45,807 nucleotides of DNA from Chloroflexota bacterium (GCA_005880855.1 VBGM01000149.1:1-45807), one strand, 5' to 3'. Counted from the stretch's first letter, positions 1 through 8,319 are shown. Numbers and translations are program-made. The notes: a model not told the origin generated them from the letters alone.

Positions 1-298
1 CGCCGGGGATGGCGGAGATGCGCGGCAGGGCTTCCGCGAAGTCGGCGTCGTAGATGCCGTCTGTCAGCTCCACCCCATCCGCCCACACGCGATCGCCTTC
101 CACCGTCAGGCGCGCGGACCGCGCAAGCTGCGTGACCGCAGCTTCGTCGCCGGGGTCGATACCGCGCTCGGCGGCGAGCCTGGCGATGGCCCGGTACATG
201 AGGCCGCTGTCGATGAAGGGCAGGCCGAGCCGTTCCGCGACACGCTTGCCCACCGCTGATTTGCCCGATGCGACGCCGCCGTCGATAGCGACGATCAT
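1..298 (-). CDS. cmk: Cytidylate kinase, N-terminal 99 residues (gene runs off the left edge)
   Basis: Phosphorylates CMP/dCMP in the cytosol for pyrimidine nucleotide supply. The translation begins MIVAIDGGVASGKSAVGKR and continues with FIDSGLMYRAIARLA, which match the family's P-loop and the CMP-binding 'D(T/S)G.MYR' segment. The P-loop departs slightly from the common GPAGSGKST: Pro is replaced by Gly and Thr by Ala. The ATG overlaps the TGA of rluB in an ATGA arrangement, so translation is probably coupled. Only the 5' part is present, so the lid and NMP-binding regions cannot be checked. Adjacent rluB and scpAB are frequent neighbours of cmk in bacteria. Confidence 0.9.
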   Translation of the reverse strand, partial: MIVAIDGGVASGKSAVGKRVAERLGLPFIDSGLMYRAIARLAAERGIDPGDEAAVTQLARSARLTVEGDRVWADGVELTDGIYDADFAEALPRISAIPG

Positions 299-1044
299 CT
301 GGGCTCGATGCGGACGGCGCGGTGCAGCGCCTCGATCTCGCCTTCGCCGAGGACTCGCCATCCGCCCACCTTGAGTCTCCCGAGCTTGAGCGGGCCGAAG
401 CCAGTGCGTCTCAGCGACTGCGTCCGGTGACCCACGGCCTGCAGCATCCGGCGAACCTGTCGTTGGCGACCCTCGCGGATGACCACGCGCACCTCCGTGC
501 GACCAGCGCCGGGAGCCCCATCGAAGCCGACGACCTCCACCTCGGCAGGCGCGGTCTTGCCGTCGTCCAGGTCGACGCCGCTGCGCAAGGCTTCGATGTC
601 CTTCTGACTGGGGCTTCCGGCCACTACCGCCACATATTCCTTGGCGACCTTGTAGCGCGGATGCGTGAGCCGGAACGCGAGGTCGCCGTCATCAGTCAAG
701 ACGAGCAGACCCGTCGTGTCCGCGTCCAGGCGGCCGACCGGAAAGAGACGATGGCCGGCAAGCCCCTCGTCGCCGACGGCGTCGAGCACGGTCGTTCGCG
801 AGCCCTCGTCCTTCGCGGTCGTGATCACTCCCAGAGGCTTGTTGAGCATCAGGTAGCGGTGCCTGGTCAAACGTTTGACGGCGCGCCCGTCGACGGTGAC
901 CTCGTCTTTCTCCGGGTCGACGAGAATGCCCGACGGCGGCGCCACCTCACCGTTGACGCGGACAGACCCTGACGCGATCAGCTCGTCAGCGGCTCGCCTG
1001 CTCGCGACACCGGATCGCGCCAGAAAGCGGTTCAGCCTTTCCAA
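295..1044 (-). CDS. rluB: 23S rRNA pseudouridine synthase, RluB/RsuA family
   Basis: Isomerises a uridine in 23S rRNA; RluB acts at the peptidyl-transferase-proximal helix in E. coli. Residues 1-48 form an S4 RNA-binding domain (RLNRFLARSGVASRRAADE). The catalytic motif GRLDADTTGLL places the nucleophilic Asp at residue 107. The length of 249 residues is normal. The start is a TTG directly after an in-frame TGA; no upstream alternative exists. It lies 22 nt after scpB and overlaps cmk by 4 nt. RsuA (16S) is the main alternative, but the scpB-rluB-cmk context favours RluB. Confidence 0.93.
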   Translation of the reverse strand: MERLNRFLARSGVASRRAADELIASGSVRVNGEVAPPSGILVDPEKDEVTVDGRAVKRLTRHRYLMLNKPLGVITTAKDEGSRTTVLDAVGDEGLAGHRLFPVGRLDADTTGLLVLTDDGDLAFRLTHPRYKVAKEYVAVVAGSPSQKDIEALRSGVDLDDGKTAPAEVEVVGFDGAPGAGRTEVRVVIREGRQRQVRRMLQAVGHRTQSLRRTGFGPLKLGRLKVGGWRVLGEGEIEALHRAVRIEPR

Positions 1045-1066
1045 TCACGCCGCTTCCGCGTCGCCA

Positions 1067-1570
1067 TCAGCCTCCGACGGCAGGCTTGGGCAGATGGTCG
1101 AGCGATTCGAGGCCCATCACCTGTAAGAAGCGCATGGTCGTGCCGTACAGCTTCGGCTGCCCGGGACCGGACCCGCGTCCGACCTCGGCGATGAGGTCAC
1201 GCAGCTCGAGGTTGGTGAGCACGCTCTCGCAATTGACGCCGCGCACATCTTCGATTTTCGAGCGCGGAACCGGCTGCTGGTACGCGACGATCGCCAGCGT
1301 CTCGTATGCGGCAGCCGAGAGCTTGCCCGAGACCTCGGGGCGAAGGGCCCGCCGCACCGCTGCCGCAAACGCAGGGCGCGTGGCGAGGTGAAGCTCGTCG
1401 TGATGGCGCATCAGCATGACGCCCCGTCCGTCGAGGGCCTGGCGCAGCTCGCCCAACGCGTTCTCGATCGCGGTGCGATCGCTGTCAGTCGCATGCTGCA
1501 GCTCACGCAGGGTGAGGGGTCGGTTGGAGCTGAAGAGAATCGCCTCGATCGCCGCCGGGAGCGTGGTCAA
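1067..1570 (-). CDS. scpB: Segregation and condensation protein B
   Basis: ScpB is the winged-helix (kite) subunit of the SMC-ScpA-ScpB condensin that compacts and segregates the chromosome. The protein has 167 residues. The N-terminal winged helix starts AAIEAILFSSNRPLTLREL, and the conserved segment YETLAIVAYQQPVPRSKIE lies near residues 87-105, followed by the ELRDLIAEVGR..GQPKLYGTT segment. The start codon is TTG, overlapping the TGA of scpA (TTGA), which indicates coupled translation of the two partners. Confidence 0.94.
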   Translation of the reverse strand: MTTLPAAIEAILFSSNRPLTLRELQHATDSDRTAIENALGELRQALDGRGVMLMRHHDELHLATRPAFAAAVRRALRPEVSGKLSAAAYETLAIVAYQQPVPRSKIEDVRGVNCESVLTNLELRDLIAEVGRGSGPGQPKLYGTTMRFLQVMGLESLDHLPKPAVGG

Positions 1571-2313
1571 GCGCTGAGCCTCGTTTCAATCCGGATAGGG
1601 CCGAACCGCTCTTTCTGCCGGACGCTGATCAGCGAGCGGCGCAGCAGCTCCAGCACGGCGACGAACGTGACCACCGCCTCCAGCCGATCCTCGGATTCGA
1701 GGATCAGCTCGAGCAGCTCGATGGGCCCGTCGCCGAGCCTGCGGGTGATGAGATCGAGCTTCTCGTCGAGGGTCCAAGTGCGGCCGGTGACGACGACCGG
1801 GCGAGGCGGGATGCGCGCCAAGACGCTGTTGAACGCGACCACCAGGAGGCCGATCTCCAGGGGTTCCTCCTGGCCCGTTGCCTCAACGGGACGTGCCGGC
1901 GGCGGAAACGAGAACGAGTCCTGGTCCGCGCGCTCCATCAGGCCCTCCGCCATCTGCTTGTACGCGCGGTATTCCTCGAGCCGCTTGCGAACCTCTTCCT
2001 CCCATCCGAGCAGGTCGGTCTCCTCCTCGGTGGGCGGCTCGCCGGGCAGCAGCCGGATCGACTTGAGGAGCAGCAGCCGCGCCGCCATCCAGAGAAACTC
2101 CGCCATTTCCTGCGGGTCGGCAACGTCACGCGTCGCGATCTCGGCGAGATATGCGTCGGTGACCCGCGCGAGCGAGACCTGGAAGATGTCGACCTCTTCG
2201 CGTTCCGCGAGCGCAAGCAGCAGCTCGAGCGGACCTTCGAACACCGGCGTCTTGACGTCAAGACGCGGGCCGGCGACCGGGGGTTCCACGGTGGGTAAGG
2301 ATAGACGCCACAA
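1567..2313 (-). CDS. scpA: Segregation and condensation protein A
   Basis: ScpA is the kleisin that bridges the SMC heads and binds ScpB. The 248-residue protein has the family N-terminal signature VKTPVFEGPLELLLALAER at about residues 20-38, then WMAARLLLLKSIRLLPGE, and a C-terminal winged helix ending near ERFGPIRIETRLSA. The chosen start is TTG at 2313 because a GAGGT Shine-Dalgarno sequence lies 9 nt upstream. An internal GTG at 2289 has no such site. It is followed by scpB with a 4-nt overlap. Confidence 0.93.
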   Translation of the reverse strand: MWRLSLPTVEPPVAGPRLDVKTPVFEGPLELLLALAEREEVDIFQVSLARVTDAYLAEIATRDVADPQEMAEFLWMAARLLLLKSIRLLPGEPPTEEETDLLGWEEEVRKRLEEYRAYKQMAEGLMERADQDSFSFPPPARPVEATGQEEPLEIGLLVVAFNSVLARIPPRPVVVTGRTWTLDEKLDLITRRLGDGPIELLELILESEDRLEAVVTFVAVLELLRRSLISVRQKERFGPIRIETRLSA

Positions 2314-2338
2314 TTGCTGAAGACCTCGCGTGCTATGC

Positions 2339-2361
2339 GCGGCCGGGTTTACCCCGGCCGC
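2339..2361. promoter_or_regulatory. Perfect 9-bp stem-loop upstream of scpA
   Basis: GCGGCCGGG, a 5-nt loop (TTTAC) and CCCGGCCGC form a perfect inverted repeat 25 nt upstream of the scpA start. It has no T-run on either side, so it is not a classic intrinsic terminator. It could be an operator or a 5'-leader hairpin in scpA mRNA. Apart from this and the next hairpin, the 177-nt gap 2314-2490 holds nothing recognisable. Confidence 0.45.
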
Positions 2362-2458
2362 AACCCAACGTGTTCTTGGACTCCGACTTCACCAGGCAGC
2401 GTTTCGTAAATCCGAACAGCGGGAAAGAGAGCAGCCGCGCGCGAAGCGCCCGGCGATG

Positions 2459-2482
2459 AGAGGGAACCGACAGGTTCCCTCT
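2459..2482 (-). terminator. Terminator-like hairpin after the PIG-L gene
   Basis: A 10-bp perfect stem (2459-2468 with 2473-2482) around a 4-nt GACA loop lies just downstream of the PIG-L stop at 2491. The position fits the end of the recN/PIG-L transcript. There is no clear U-tract, so termination is inferred from position and stem strength only. Confidence 0.45.
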
Positions 2483-2490
2483 TATAAGTT

Positions 2491-3168
2491 CTATCTCAGG
2501 TCGACCTGGTGGAACCTCTCGACCCGAGCGCTGTACCGCCAGCGGCGGCGCAAGGCCGCGGGGCTTGCGGTCTGACTCGCGTGCGCCAGTCTCGCCTCGA
2601 TCTTGGCCTCGAGCACGTCGCTCACGTCGACCTCAAGCGTGGGATGCTCTCCGGCAAAGCACCACACCTCCCTGGTCTCGTGAGCGGCTCCGGCCTTCGG
2701 ATATGTGAGCGGGTCTCGGGCGCACGGCCAGGCGGCGTCCAGCGCGACCCTCCCGACGACGCGATGGTCGGGGTGGTAGCGATAGTCCACATTGGGGTCG
2801 AATGTGAGCAGCACGTCAGGTTTTGACTCACGGATCTCACGCACGAATTCTTCGCGGAGCTCCAGGTCCTCGACCAGCTCGGCGTCGGGATGGCGAAGGA
2901 AGGCGACACGCTTCACCCCCAGCACATACGCGGCTGCCTCCTGCTCCCGCTCGCGGATACGCGCCACCTTCGCGCGCGACTTCGAGACGTCACGCGCCCC
3001 TTTGTCACCCGAGGTGGCGAGGACGAAATCGACCAGGACACCGCGCGATGTCATCTTCAACACCGTGCCGCCGCAATAGAACTCGATGTCGTCGGGGTGC
3101 GCCACGATGCACAGCGCGCGTTTGATGCGGCGGTCGTCGGGTCCGGCAAACAGCTTGCGCGCCGCCAC
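2491..3168 (-). CDS. PIG-L (LmbE-like) zinc-dependent N-deacetylase
   Basis: Members of this family remove acetyl groups from N-acetylglucosamine-type sugars, for example MshB in mycothiol, BshB in bacillithiol, and lipid-linked sugars. The 225-residue protein carries the zinc motif AHPDD (residues 23-27) and the second HPDH motif (132-135). The glycine-rich strand YCGGTV and an ATSGDKG segment are typical. The start is GTG directly abutting the TAA of recN (0-nt gap), so it probably belongs to the nadK-recN transcript. The substrate cannot be assigned: no glycosyltransferase or MshC/BshC partner is in view. Confidence 0.85.
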   Translation of the reverse strand: MAARKLFAGPDDRRIKRALCIVAHPDDIEFYCGGTVLKMTSRGVLVDFVLATSGDKGARDVSKSRAKVARIREREQEAAAYVLGVKRVAFLRHPDAELVEDLELREEFVREIRESKPDVLLTFDPNVDYRYHPDHRVVGRVALDAAWPCARDPLTYPKAGAAHETREVWCFAGEHPTLEVDVSDVLEAKIEARLAHASQTASPAALRRRWRYSARVERFHQVDLR

Positions 3169-4770
3169 TTACTTCGTGGCTCGAGCTTCGTCGAGCAGCT
3201 CACGCGCTCGGGCGAGGGCCTTGGCGGTGACTCCGCCGCTCATCATGCGGGCGAGCTCCGCGGCACGCTCGTCGTCGGAGCGCAGCTCGCGCACGGAAAC
3301 CACGTTGCGGCCGTCGGTGCCGGGGGCTTTCTCCACGACGAGGTGATGGTCCGCGAACGATGCGATCTGCGCGAGGTGCGTCACCACGAGCACCTGGCGC
3401 TTGGCGCCCAGTGCTTTGAGGCGAACGCCGACCTGGATCGCGGCCTCTCCGCCGATGCCGGCGTCGACCTCGTCGAACACCAGAGTGGGCAGGCGGTCAA
3501 CATCGGCGCTCACCGTTTTGATGGCGAGCATCAGTCGGGCCAGCTCGCCACCGGAGGCGACCCTTGCCAGTGGCGCCAGAGGCTCGCCAGGGTTGGCCGA
3601 GAACATCATCTCTACGTGCTCGGCGCCGTCCGGTCCGATCTCCGGGCGAGGCCGCAGCGCCACCTCGAAGCGGGCGCCTTCCAGCCGGAGGCCCTGCAGC
3701 TCGGACGCGACGGCTTTCTGCATTCGCCGCGCGCCGTCGGCACGCGCCTTGGTCAGCTTGCCCGCCGCCGCTTCCAGGCCGGCACGCGCTTGGTCTCTCT
3801 CCCTCTCGGCAACGGCGATCGCGCCGACGAGGTCTTCGGTGGCGCCGAGCTGCCGCCCGAGCCGCTCCCTCTCCCCGATCGCGGTTTCGATGCTGCCGCC
3901 GTGCTTCCGTTTGATGCCGTCGAGGAGCGCAAGCCTGGCCTCGATCGCATCCAGCCGGCCCGGGTCGGCATCGAGGGCTTCGACATATCGCCTGAGCTCG
4001 GCCGCAACGTCGGCCGCCTCTTCCTCCATGGCAGCCAGCCGGTCGGCCTGCGGAGCAAGTCTTGAATCGAGGGCCGAGGCTGAGCGGATGGCCGCCGAGG
4101 CCCGCGCGATGCCTTCTTCGTGCAGTGCTCCGAGCGATTCCTCGCCGAGCTCCGCGAGACGGGCGGCATTGCGCACCGCTGCGCGCTCGGCGGCCAGCTC
4201 CCCATCCTCACCCTCTCGAAGGTTGGCGTTCCTGAGCTCCTCGAGCTGCCAGCGGAGGTACTCCTGCTCGCGCTGGCCACGCGAGCGCATCGCCTCGAGC
4301 TCTGAGAGCGCCGCGGTGGCGGCCGACCAGGCGGAATGCGCGGCGTCCACAGCCGATCGGAGGTCGCCGGCGCCGCCGTAGCCGTCGAGCAGGTCGGTCT
4401 GGGTGTCGGTGTCCAGAAGGGCATGGTGTTCATGCTGCCCGTGGACCGCCACCAGGTTCCGGCCGAGCTCGCGCAGCTGCGCTGGGCTGGCAGCTCGGCC
4501 GTCGATCCTTGCGGCGCCGCGCTTGCCCAACTCGCGCTCGAGGATCAGCGCAGAGCCGCCCGACTCGAACACGCCCTGCACGGTCGCCCGTTGGGCGCCG
4601 TGTCTCACCTGGTCCGCGCCGCCGCGGGCGCCGAGGGTGAGGCCGAGGGCGTCGACGATGAGCGACTTGCCGCTGCCAGTCTCCCCTGTCAGCAGGGTGA
4701 GCCCCGCACCGAAGCGCACTCGGGACTCCGCGACCAGCGCGAGGTCGCGAACTTTGAGCTCTTTAAGCAC
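3169..4770 (-). CDS. recN: DNA repair protein RecN
   Basis: RecN is an SMC-like ATPase that acts at double-strand breaks. Residues 29-36 (GETGSGKS) form Walker A. The middle is a long helical coiled coil rich in Glu/Arg/Ala (about residues 150-370). The ABC signature is ASGGELARLMLAIK and Walker B is TLVFDEVDAGIGG, followed by the H-loop VTHLAQIASFADHH. The length of 533 residues is a little shorter than the usual 550-560. The start is GTG. It sits 18 nt downstream of nadK, the widespread nadK-recN pairing. Confidence 0.96.
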   Translation of the reverse strand: MLKELKVRDLALVAESRVRFGAGLTLLTGETGSGKSLIVDALGLTLGARGGADQVRHGAQRATVQGVFESGGSALILERELGKRGAARIDGRAASPAQLRELGRNLVAVHGQHEHHALLDTDTQTDLLDGYGGAGDLRSAVDAAHSAWSAATAALSELEAMRSRGQREQEYLRWQLEELRNANLREGEDGELAAERAAVRNAARLAELGEESLGALHEEGIARASAAIRSASALDSRLAPQADRLAAMEEEAADVAAELRRYVEALDADPGRLDAIEARLALLDGIKRKHGGSIETAIGERERLGRQLGATEDLVGAIAVAERERDQARAGLEAAAGKLTKARADGARRMQKAVASELQGLRLEGARFEVALRPRPEIGPDGAEHVEMMFSANPGEPLAPLARVASGGELARLMLAIKTVSADVDRLPTLVFDEVDAGIGGEAAIQVGVRLKALGAKRQVLVVTHLAQIASFADHHLVVEKAPGTDGRNVVSVRELRSDDERAAELARMMSGGVTAKALARARELLDEARATK

Positions 4771-4788
4771 CTTGGGTTCCGAACGCGG

Positions 4789-5631
4789 TCATTTCATCGG
4801 CACCAGCGGCCGTCCCCAGCCGAGCTTCTCGGCCAGCCGCCGGTAGAAGCTTTCGGGCGGGCTGAACCGCACCACCTTGAGCGGGCTCGGGTGCGAGCCG
4901 CAGCGCAGGGAATCGCCGGCCTGGACCAGACGACCCCGGCGCCCGCCATCGACGCGAAGCTCTGCCGGCCCCCGGAGCACTGAGAGGCTGATGTCCTGGC
5001 CGGGCGGAAAGACAATCGGCCGCACGGTCAGCGCAAACGGGTTGAGCGGCACGAGCACGAGGTCGCGAAGCGTGGGTTCGAGGATCGGGCCTCCGCTGGC
5101 GAGCGCGTATGCGGTCGACCCGGTGGCGGTCGCGACCATCACGCCGTCGGCGTCGATGACTCCCACGGCCTGACCGCCGACGTCGATCTCAACTCGCAGC
5201 ATCCGCGCTTCACCGGCCCGATTGATCACGGCCTCATTCAGGCCGATCGCGCTCGCGATGTTCTTGCCATCTCGTGTGAGAGTGCTTTGGAGGACGTTGC
5301 GTTCCTCGATTCGATAGTCGCCTTTGAAGAACCGCTCGAGGCCCTTCTCCAGCTCATCGGCGTCGATCTCCGTCAGAAAACCGAGACGGCCGAGGTTGAC
5401 GCCGAGGAGGGTGATGCCGCGCGGCGCGACAAGACGGGCGCCGGCGAGGAACGTGCCGTCGCCTCCGAGCGTGATGACGAGGCCGGTGTCCTTGAGCCGG
5501 CTCGCTATGGCGTTGACCGGGCCATCACGATCGCCCTCCCATGCTTCGGCGCCGTGGGCATTCAACGCCTTGAATGCGCGCTCGACCACCGATTTCTCGG
5601 CATTCGGTCCGTGGAGGATGCAGACCTTCAT
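4789..5631 (-). CDS. nadK: NAD kinase
   Basis: Makes NADP from NAD using ATP or polyphosphate in the cytosol. The 280-residue protein has the diagnostic GGDGT motif at residues 56-60 and the second motif DGVMVATATGSTAYALASGG. The C-terminal region RPIVFPPGQDISL matches the family. The ATG overlaps the TGA of tlyA by 4 nt. The order tlyA-nadK-recN is common in actinobacteria and firmicutes. Confidence 0.95.
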   Translation of the reverse strand: MKVCILHGPNAEKSVVERAFKALNAHGAEAWEGDRDGPVNAIASRLKDTGLVITLGGDGTFLAGARLVAPRGITLLGVNLGRLGFLTEIDADELEKGLERFFKGDYRIEERNVLQSTLTRDGKNIASAIGLNEAVINRAGEARMLRVEIDVGGQAVGVIDADGVMVATATGSTAYALASGGPILEPTLRDLVLVPLNPFALTVRPIVFPPGQDISLSVLRGPAELRVDGGRRGRLVQAGDSLRCGSHPSPLKVVRFSPPESFYRRLAEKLGWGRPLVPMK

Positions 5632-6344
5632 TGCGGCACCAGGTGCAGGAAGATCTCGCGGTTGCCCTCGGCGCCCGGGAGCGCGGAGGGAGCCTCAGAG
5701 CGAACCTCGTAGGCGTTGGCGGCGCACCACTCGCGCATGTGTCCAAGGGCCGACTCCACCGCTTCCGCGTCGCGGACGATGCCTCCCTTCCCCACCTCGC
5801 CGCGCGCGACCTGGAACTGCGGCTTGAACAGCGCTACGACCTCTGCCTCGGGAGCGGCATGTCGCAGTGCGGGCAGCACCTTCTCGAGCCCGATGAACGC
5901 CACGTCGACGACGATGAGCGACACGGCCTCAGGAAACGACTCCAGGTTGCGCGCGTTCATGCGCTCGATCACGACCACGCGTGGGTCCTGGCGCAGCCGC
6001 CAGTGCAGCAGCCCGCGGCCGACGTCGAGGGCGTACACGCGCGCCGCGCCACGACGCAGAAGGACGTCGGTGAAGCCGCCGGTCGATGCCCCGATGTCGG
6101 CGCAAACGCGGCCCGCGGGATCGACTCCGAAACTGTCCAGGGCGGGCGCCAGCTTCAGCGCGCCCCTGCTCGCGTAGTCGGGTCCGGCTTCGACCGAGAT
6201 GGCGGCGTCCTCGCTCACCGAGCGGTCGGGCCGGCGCACGGTCTCGCCCGCCACCCGCACCTTGCCTGCGAGGATCAACGCCTGCGCGCGCTCGCGAGAC
6301 TCGGCGAGGCCGCTTCTCGTCACGAGGACATCGAGGCGTGGCAC
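5628..6344 (-). CDS. tlyA: TlyA-type 16S/23S rRNA 2'-O-methyltransferase
   Basis: TlyA methylates ribose 2'-OH in rRNA (in mycobacteria 16S C1409 and 23S C1920). The N-terminal S4 domain (PRLDVLVTRSGLAESRERA, residues 2-20) is followed by an FtsJ-like Rossmann domain with the SAM motif ADIGASTGGFTD near residue 82. The GTG at 6344 is chosen because the family begins at this point and it lies just after the stop of the preceding gene. A GTG at 6374 would add ten residues and overlap that gene. No Shine-Dalgarno sequence is visible for either, which suggests coupling. Confidence 0.9.
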   Translation of the reverse strand: MPRLDVLVTRSGLAESRERAQALILAGKVRVAGETVRRPDRSVSEDAAISVEAGPDYASRGALKLAPALDSFGVDPAGRVCADIGASTGGFTDVLLRRGAARVYALDVGRGLLHWRLRQDPRVVVIERMNARNLESFPEAVSLIVVDVAFIGLEKVLPALRHAAPEAEVVALFKPQFQVARGEVGKGGIVRDAEAVESALGHMREWCAANAYEVRSEAPSALPGAEGNREIFLHLVPQ

Positions 6345-6348
6345 AGGC

Positions 6349-6762
6349 TTAAAGGAGGAGCCCGACGGCCACACCGATGACGGCGCCCACGAGCACCTCG
6401 ACCGGAGTGTGGCCGAGCAGCTCTCGCAGCATTGGCTCCTGCACCCCGCGCATGTGCACCAGGTCTTCGACGAGCCGGTTCAGGATCGCGGCCTGACGTC
6501 CAGCCGCGCGCCGGAGGCCGGCGGCGTCATACATGACCACGAACGAGAAGATAAGGGCGATCGCAAACTGAGGGGAAGCGACGCCGGCATATTTACCGAT
6601 CGCGGCGGTCAGGCCCATTACGATCGCGCTGTGGCTGCTCGGCATGCCACCCGTCTCGGCAAGCACGCGCAGGTTGAGCCTTCGCTGGCGCACAGATGTG
6701 AGCGTGACCTTGGCCGCCTGGCAGATCGTCCAGGCCACGATCGGTGCCAGCAGGTACTTCAC
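6349..6762 (-). CDS. Divergent PAP2-family membrane protein (YuiD/DUF212 type)
   Basis: A 137-residue membrane protein related to acid phosphatase/vanadium haloperoxidases. It carries the family motif ETGGMPSSHSAI (residues 37-48) and the second motif MYDAAGLRRAAG, plus a C-terminal GHTPVEVLVGAVIG helix. About four membrane segments are visible. The PAP2 histidine of SSHSA is kept. The substrate is unknown; phospholipid or undecaprenyl phosphates are plausible for the fold. The GTG start overlaps the xseB stop by 4 nt and tlyA follows after 4 nt. Confidence 0.83.
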   Translation of the reverse strand: MKYLLAPIVAWTICQAAKVTLTSVRQRRLNLRVLAETGGMPSSHSAIVMGLTAAIGKYAGVASPQFAIALIFSFVVMYDAAGLRRAAGRQAAILNRLVEDLVHMRGVQEPMLRELLGHTPVEVLVGAVIGVAVGLLL

Positions 6763-6962
6763 TGCCGCAATTGTGCGGAGAGGTCGTCAGCCTGCGCCTT
6801 CAAAGCTTCGAGGCGCGCCTGCGCCTGGGCCAGCAGACGCGCGGCGCGCTGGTGCGCGGCGACCAGCTCGTCGAGCGGAGCGGTGCCGTCGGCAAGGCGC
6901 CCGATCGTCTGCTCGAGGCTTGCAAGCAGCTCCTCGAAGGTGGGCTCGGCCTGCGCGCTCAA
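6759..6962 (-). CDS. xseB: Exodeoxyribonuclease VII small subunit
   Basis: A 67-residue acidic helical protein. It starts TFEELLASLEQTIGRLADG, the Pfam-type XseB core, and has the PLDELVAAHQRAARLLAQ helix. XseB binds the large nuclease subunit XseA. Unusually, xseA is not adjacent (nusB is upstream, the YuiD-type gene downstream), so its partner must lie elsewhere if the enzyme is functional. It overlaps nusB by 4 nt and the YuiD gene by 4 nt. Confidence 0.85.
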   Translation of the reverse strand: MSAQAEPTFEELLASLEQTIGRLADGTAPLDELVAAHQRAARLLAQAQARLEALKAQADDLSAQLRQ

Positions 6963-7363
6963 CTCACGGTCGCGGCGACGCGACCAAGAATGCCGTTGAC
7001 GAAACGGCCGGCTTCGTCTCCCGAGAACGTCTTGGCCAGCTCGATCGACTCGTTGATCGCGGCTTTCGTCGGCACGCGCCTGTCGATCGTGATCTCGTAG
7101 ATGGCGATCCGCAACACCACGCGGTCAACCTTCGCCATCTGCTCGAGCCTCCAGTTGTCGGACGCTTCGCTGAGGATCGCGTCCAGCTTTTCCTGGTTGG
7201 CCATGACTCCGCGCACGAGCTGACCCGCGAAAGCCGCGACATCCGCTGTCGCCGCACCCTCGGCGGCGTGATACGCCAGCACCTCCTCGGGATCGTCATC
7301 CGAGCCTTCGAGCTGAAACAGGACCTTCAGCGCCAGCTCCCTGGCCTGATGGCGCTTGCCCAA
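6959..7363 (-). CDS. nusB: Transcription antitermination factor NusB
   Basis: NusB with S10 (NusE) binds boxA RNA in rRNA antitermination. The 134-residue all-helical protein begins KRHQARELALKVLFQLE and has the typical LEQMAKVDRVVLRIAIYE and VPTKAAINESIELAKTF segments, ending FVNGILGRVA. The start codon is TTG, 6 nt after the Asp23 gene. The efp-asp23-nusB order is seen in many Gram-positive-type genomes. Confidence 0.95.
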   Translation of the reverse strand: MGKRHQARELALKVLFQLEGSDDDPEEVLAYHAAEGAATADVAAFAGQLVRGVMANQEKLDAILSEASDNWRLEQMAKVDRVVLRIAIYEITIDRRVPTKAAINESIELAKTFSGDEAGRFVNGILGRVAATVS

Positions 7364-7369
7364 GGGCGC

Positions 7370-7720
7370 CTAGTTGGCGAAGGCGATGCTGGAGACGAAG
7401 ACGTTGACCTCACCGACCTCGAGGCCAAGCATCCGCTCGGTCGCCTCGACGACATTGGCCTGGACCGCGCTCGCAACCTCCGCCAGCTTCGCCTCGGAGT
7501 CGACGGTGATGAACACCTCGAGGTGGATGGATCGATCGGCTTCGACCTGCACGCGCACGCCGCGATGGGCCGTCTGCCGTCGCACCCAGTCTCCGAAGTG
7601 TCGCGCCGCCGCCTCGTCCATCCCCGACACGCCCTCCATTTCGCAGGCGGCGAGTGCTGCGATGCTGGCGATGACTTCGTTGGCCACGCGGACTGCACCC
7701 GCTGTGCCGTTGCTGCCCAT
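7370..7720 (-). CDS. Asp23/Gls24 family envelope stress protein
   Basis: A small (116-residue) alpha/beta protein of the Asp23/YqhY group, located as expected between efp and nusB. The core runs VRVANEVIASIAALAACE, then GVRVQVEADRSIHLEVFITV, and the C-terminal EVGEVNVFVSSIAF. YqhY-type members are linked to membrane or lipid homeostasis; no catalytic residues are known in the family. The function in this genome is not established by the sequence. Confidence 0.88.
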   Translation of the reverse strand: MGSNGTAGAVRVANEVIASIAALAACEMEGVSGMDEAAARHFGDWVRRQTAHRGVRVQVEADRSIHLEVFITVDSEAKLAEVASAVQANVVEATERMLGLEVGEVNVFVSSIAFAN

Positions 7721-7761
7721 AGGGCCGGATAGTACCCCCTGACGGCGCTCCTCCGCTCGGA

Positions 7762-8319
7762 CTAGGCCCGCTCCATATAGGTCTGGGTGCGGGTGTCGAC
7801 CCTGATCAAATCCCCGGGCTGGATGAACAGAGGAACCTGGATGGTGGCACCGGTTTCGAGCTTGGCCGGCTTGGTACCACCTGAAACGGTGTCGCCGCGA
7901 AACCCGGGATCCGTATTCACCACGCGCAGCTCGACGTTGATCGGGAGCTCCACTCCGATGAGCTTCCCTTCATATGTGAGGAGATAAGCGGGGCTGCCTT
8001 CTTTGAGCAGGGGCAGCACGGACTCCAGCAGCTCCTCATCGACTGGCACCTGGTCATACGTGCGGGTGTTCATGAAGTAGTGGTGACTGCCGTCGGCGTA
8101 CAGGTAGGTCGCCTCAGTCTTGTCGATGCGAACCGTCCGGAATTTGTCGCCGCTCCGGAAGCTCTGCTCGAAGATCGACCCGGTCAGCAGGTTGCGCAGC
8201 TTGGCCTTGATGACCGCGCCGGCGCGCGCGAGCTTGATGTGCTCGACGCTGACGATCTCGAGCAGCTGCCCGTCCATCTCGAACATGGTCCCGTTGCGAA
8301 AGTCGTTGGTCGAGATCAT
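7762..8319 (-). CDS. efp: Translation elongation factor P with an atypical tip loop
   Basis: EF-P rescues ribosomes stalled at polyproline. The 185-residue length and three beta-barrel domains (KOW-like N-terminal, two OB-like) are normal. The loop that reaches the peptidyl-transferase centre reads KLARAGA at residues 29-35 in place of the usual KPGKG or KPGRG. The tip residue is Arg32, but the flanking Pro and both Gly are lost. Arg32-type EF-Ps are rhamnosylated by EarP in some proteobacteria; no earP is in view. The gene overlaps aroQ by 4 nt. Confidence 0.95.
   Translation of the reverse strand: MISTNDFRNGTMFEMDGQLLEIVSVEHIKLARAGAVIKAKLRNLLTGSIFEQSFRSGDKFRTVRIDKTEATYLYADGSHHYFMNTRTYDQVPVDEELLESVLPLLKEGSPAYLLTYEGKLIGVELPINVELRVVNTDPGFRGDTVSGGTKPAKLETGATIQVPLFIQPGDLIRVDTRTQTYMERA

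Noticed and set aside
2890-4065. 391-codon plus-strand frame opposite recN and the PIG-L gene
   Set aside because: Low-complexity antisense translation with no recognisable domain.
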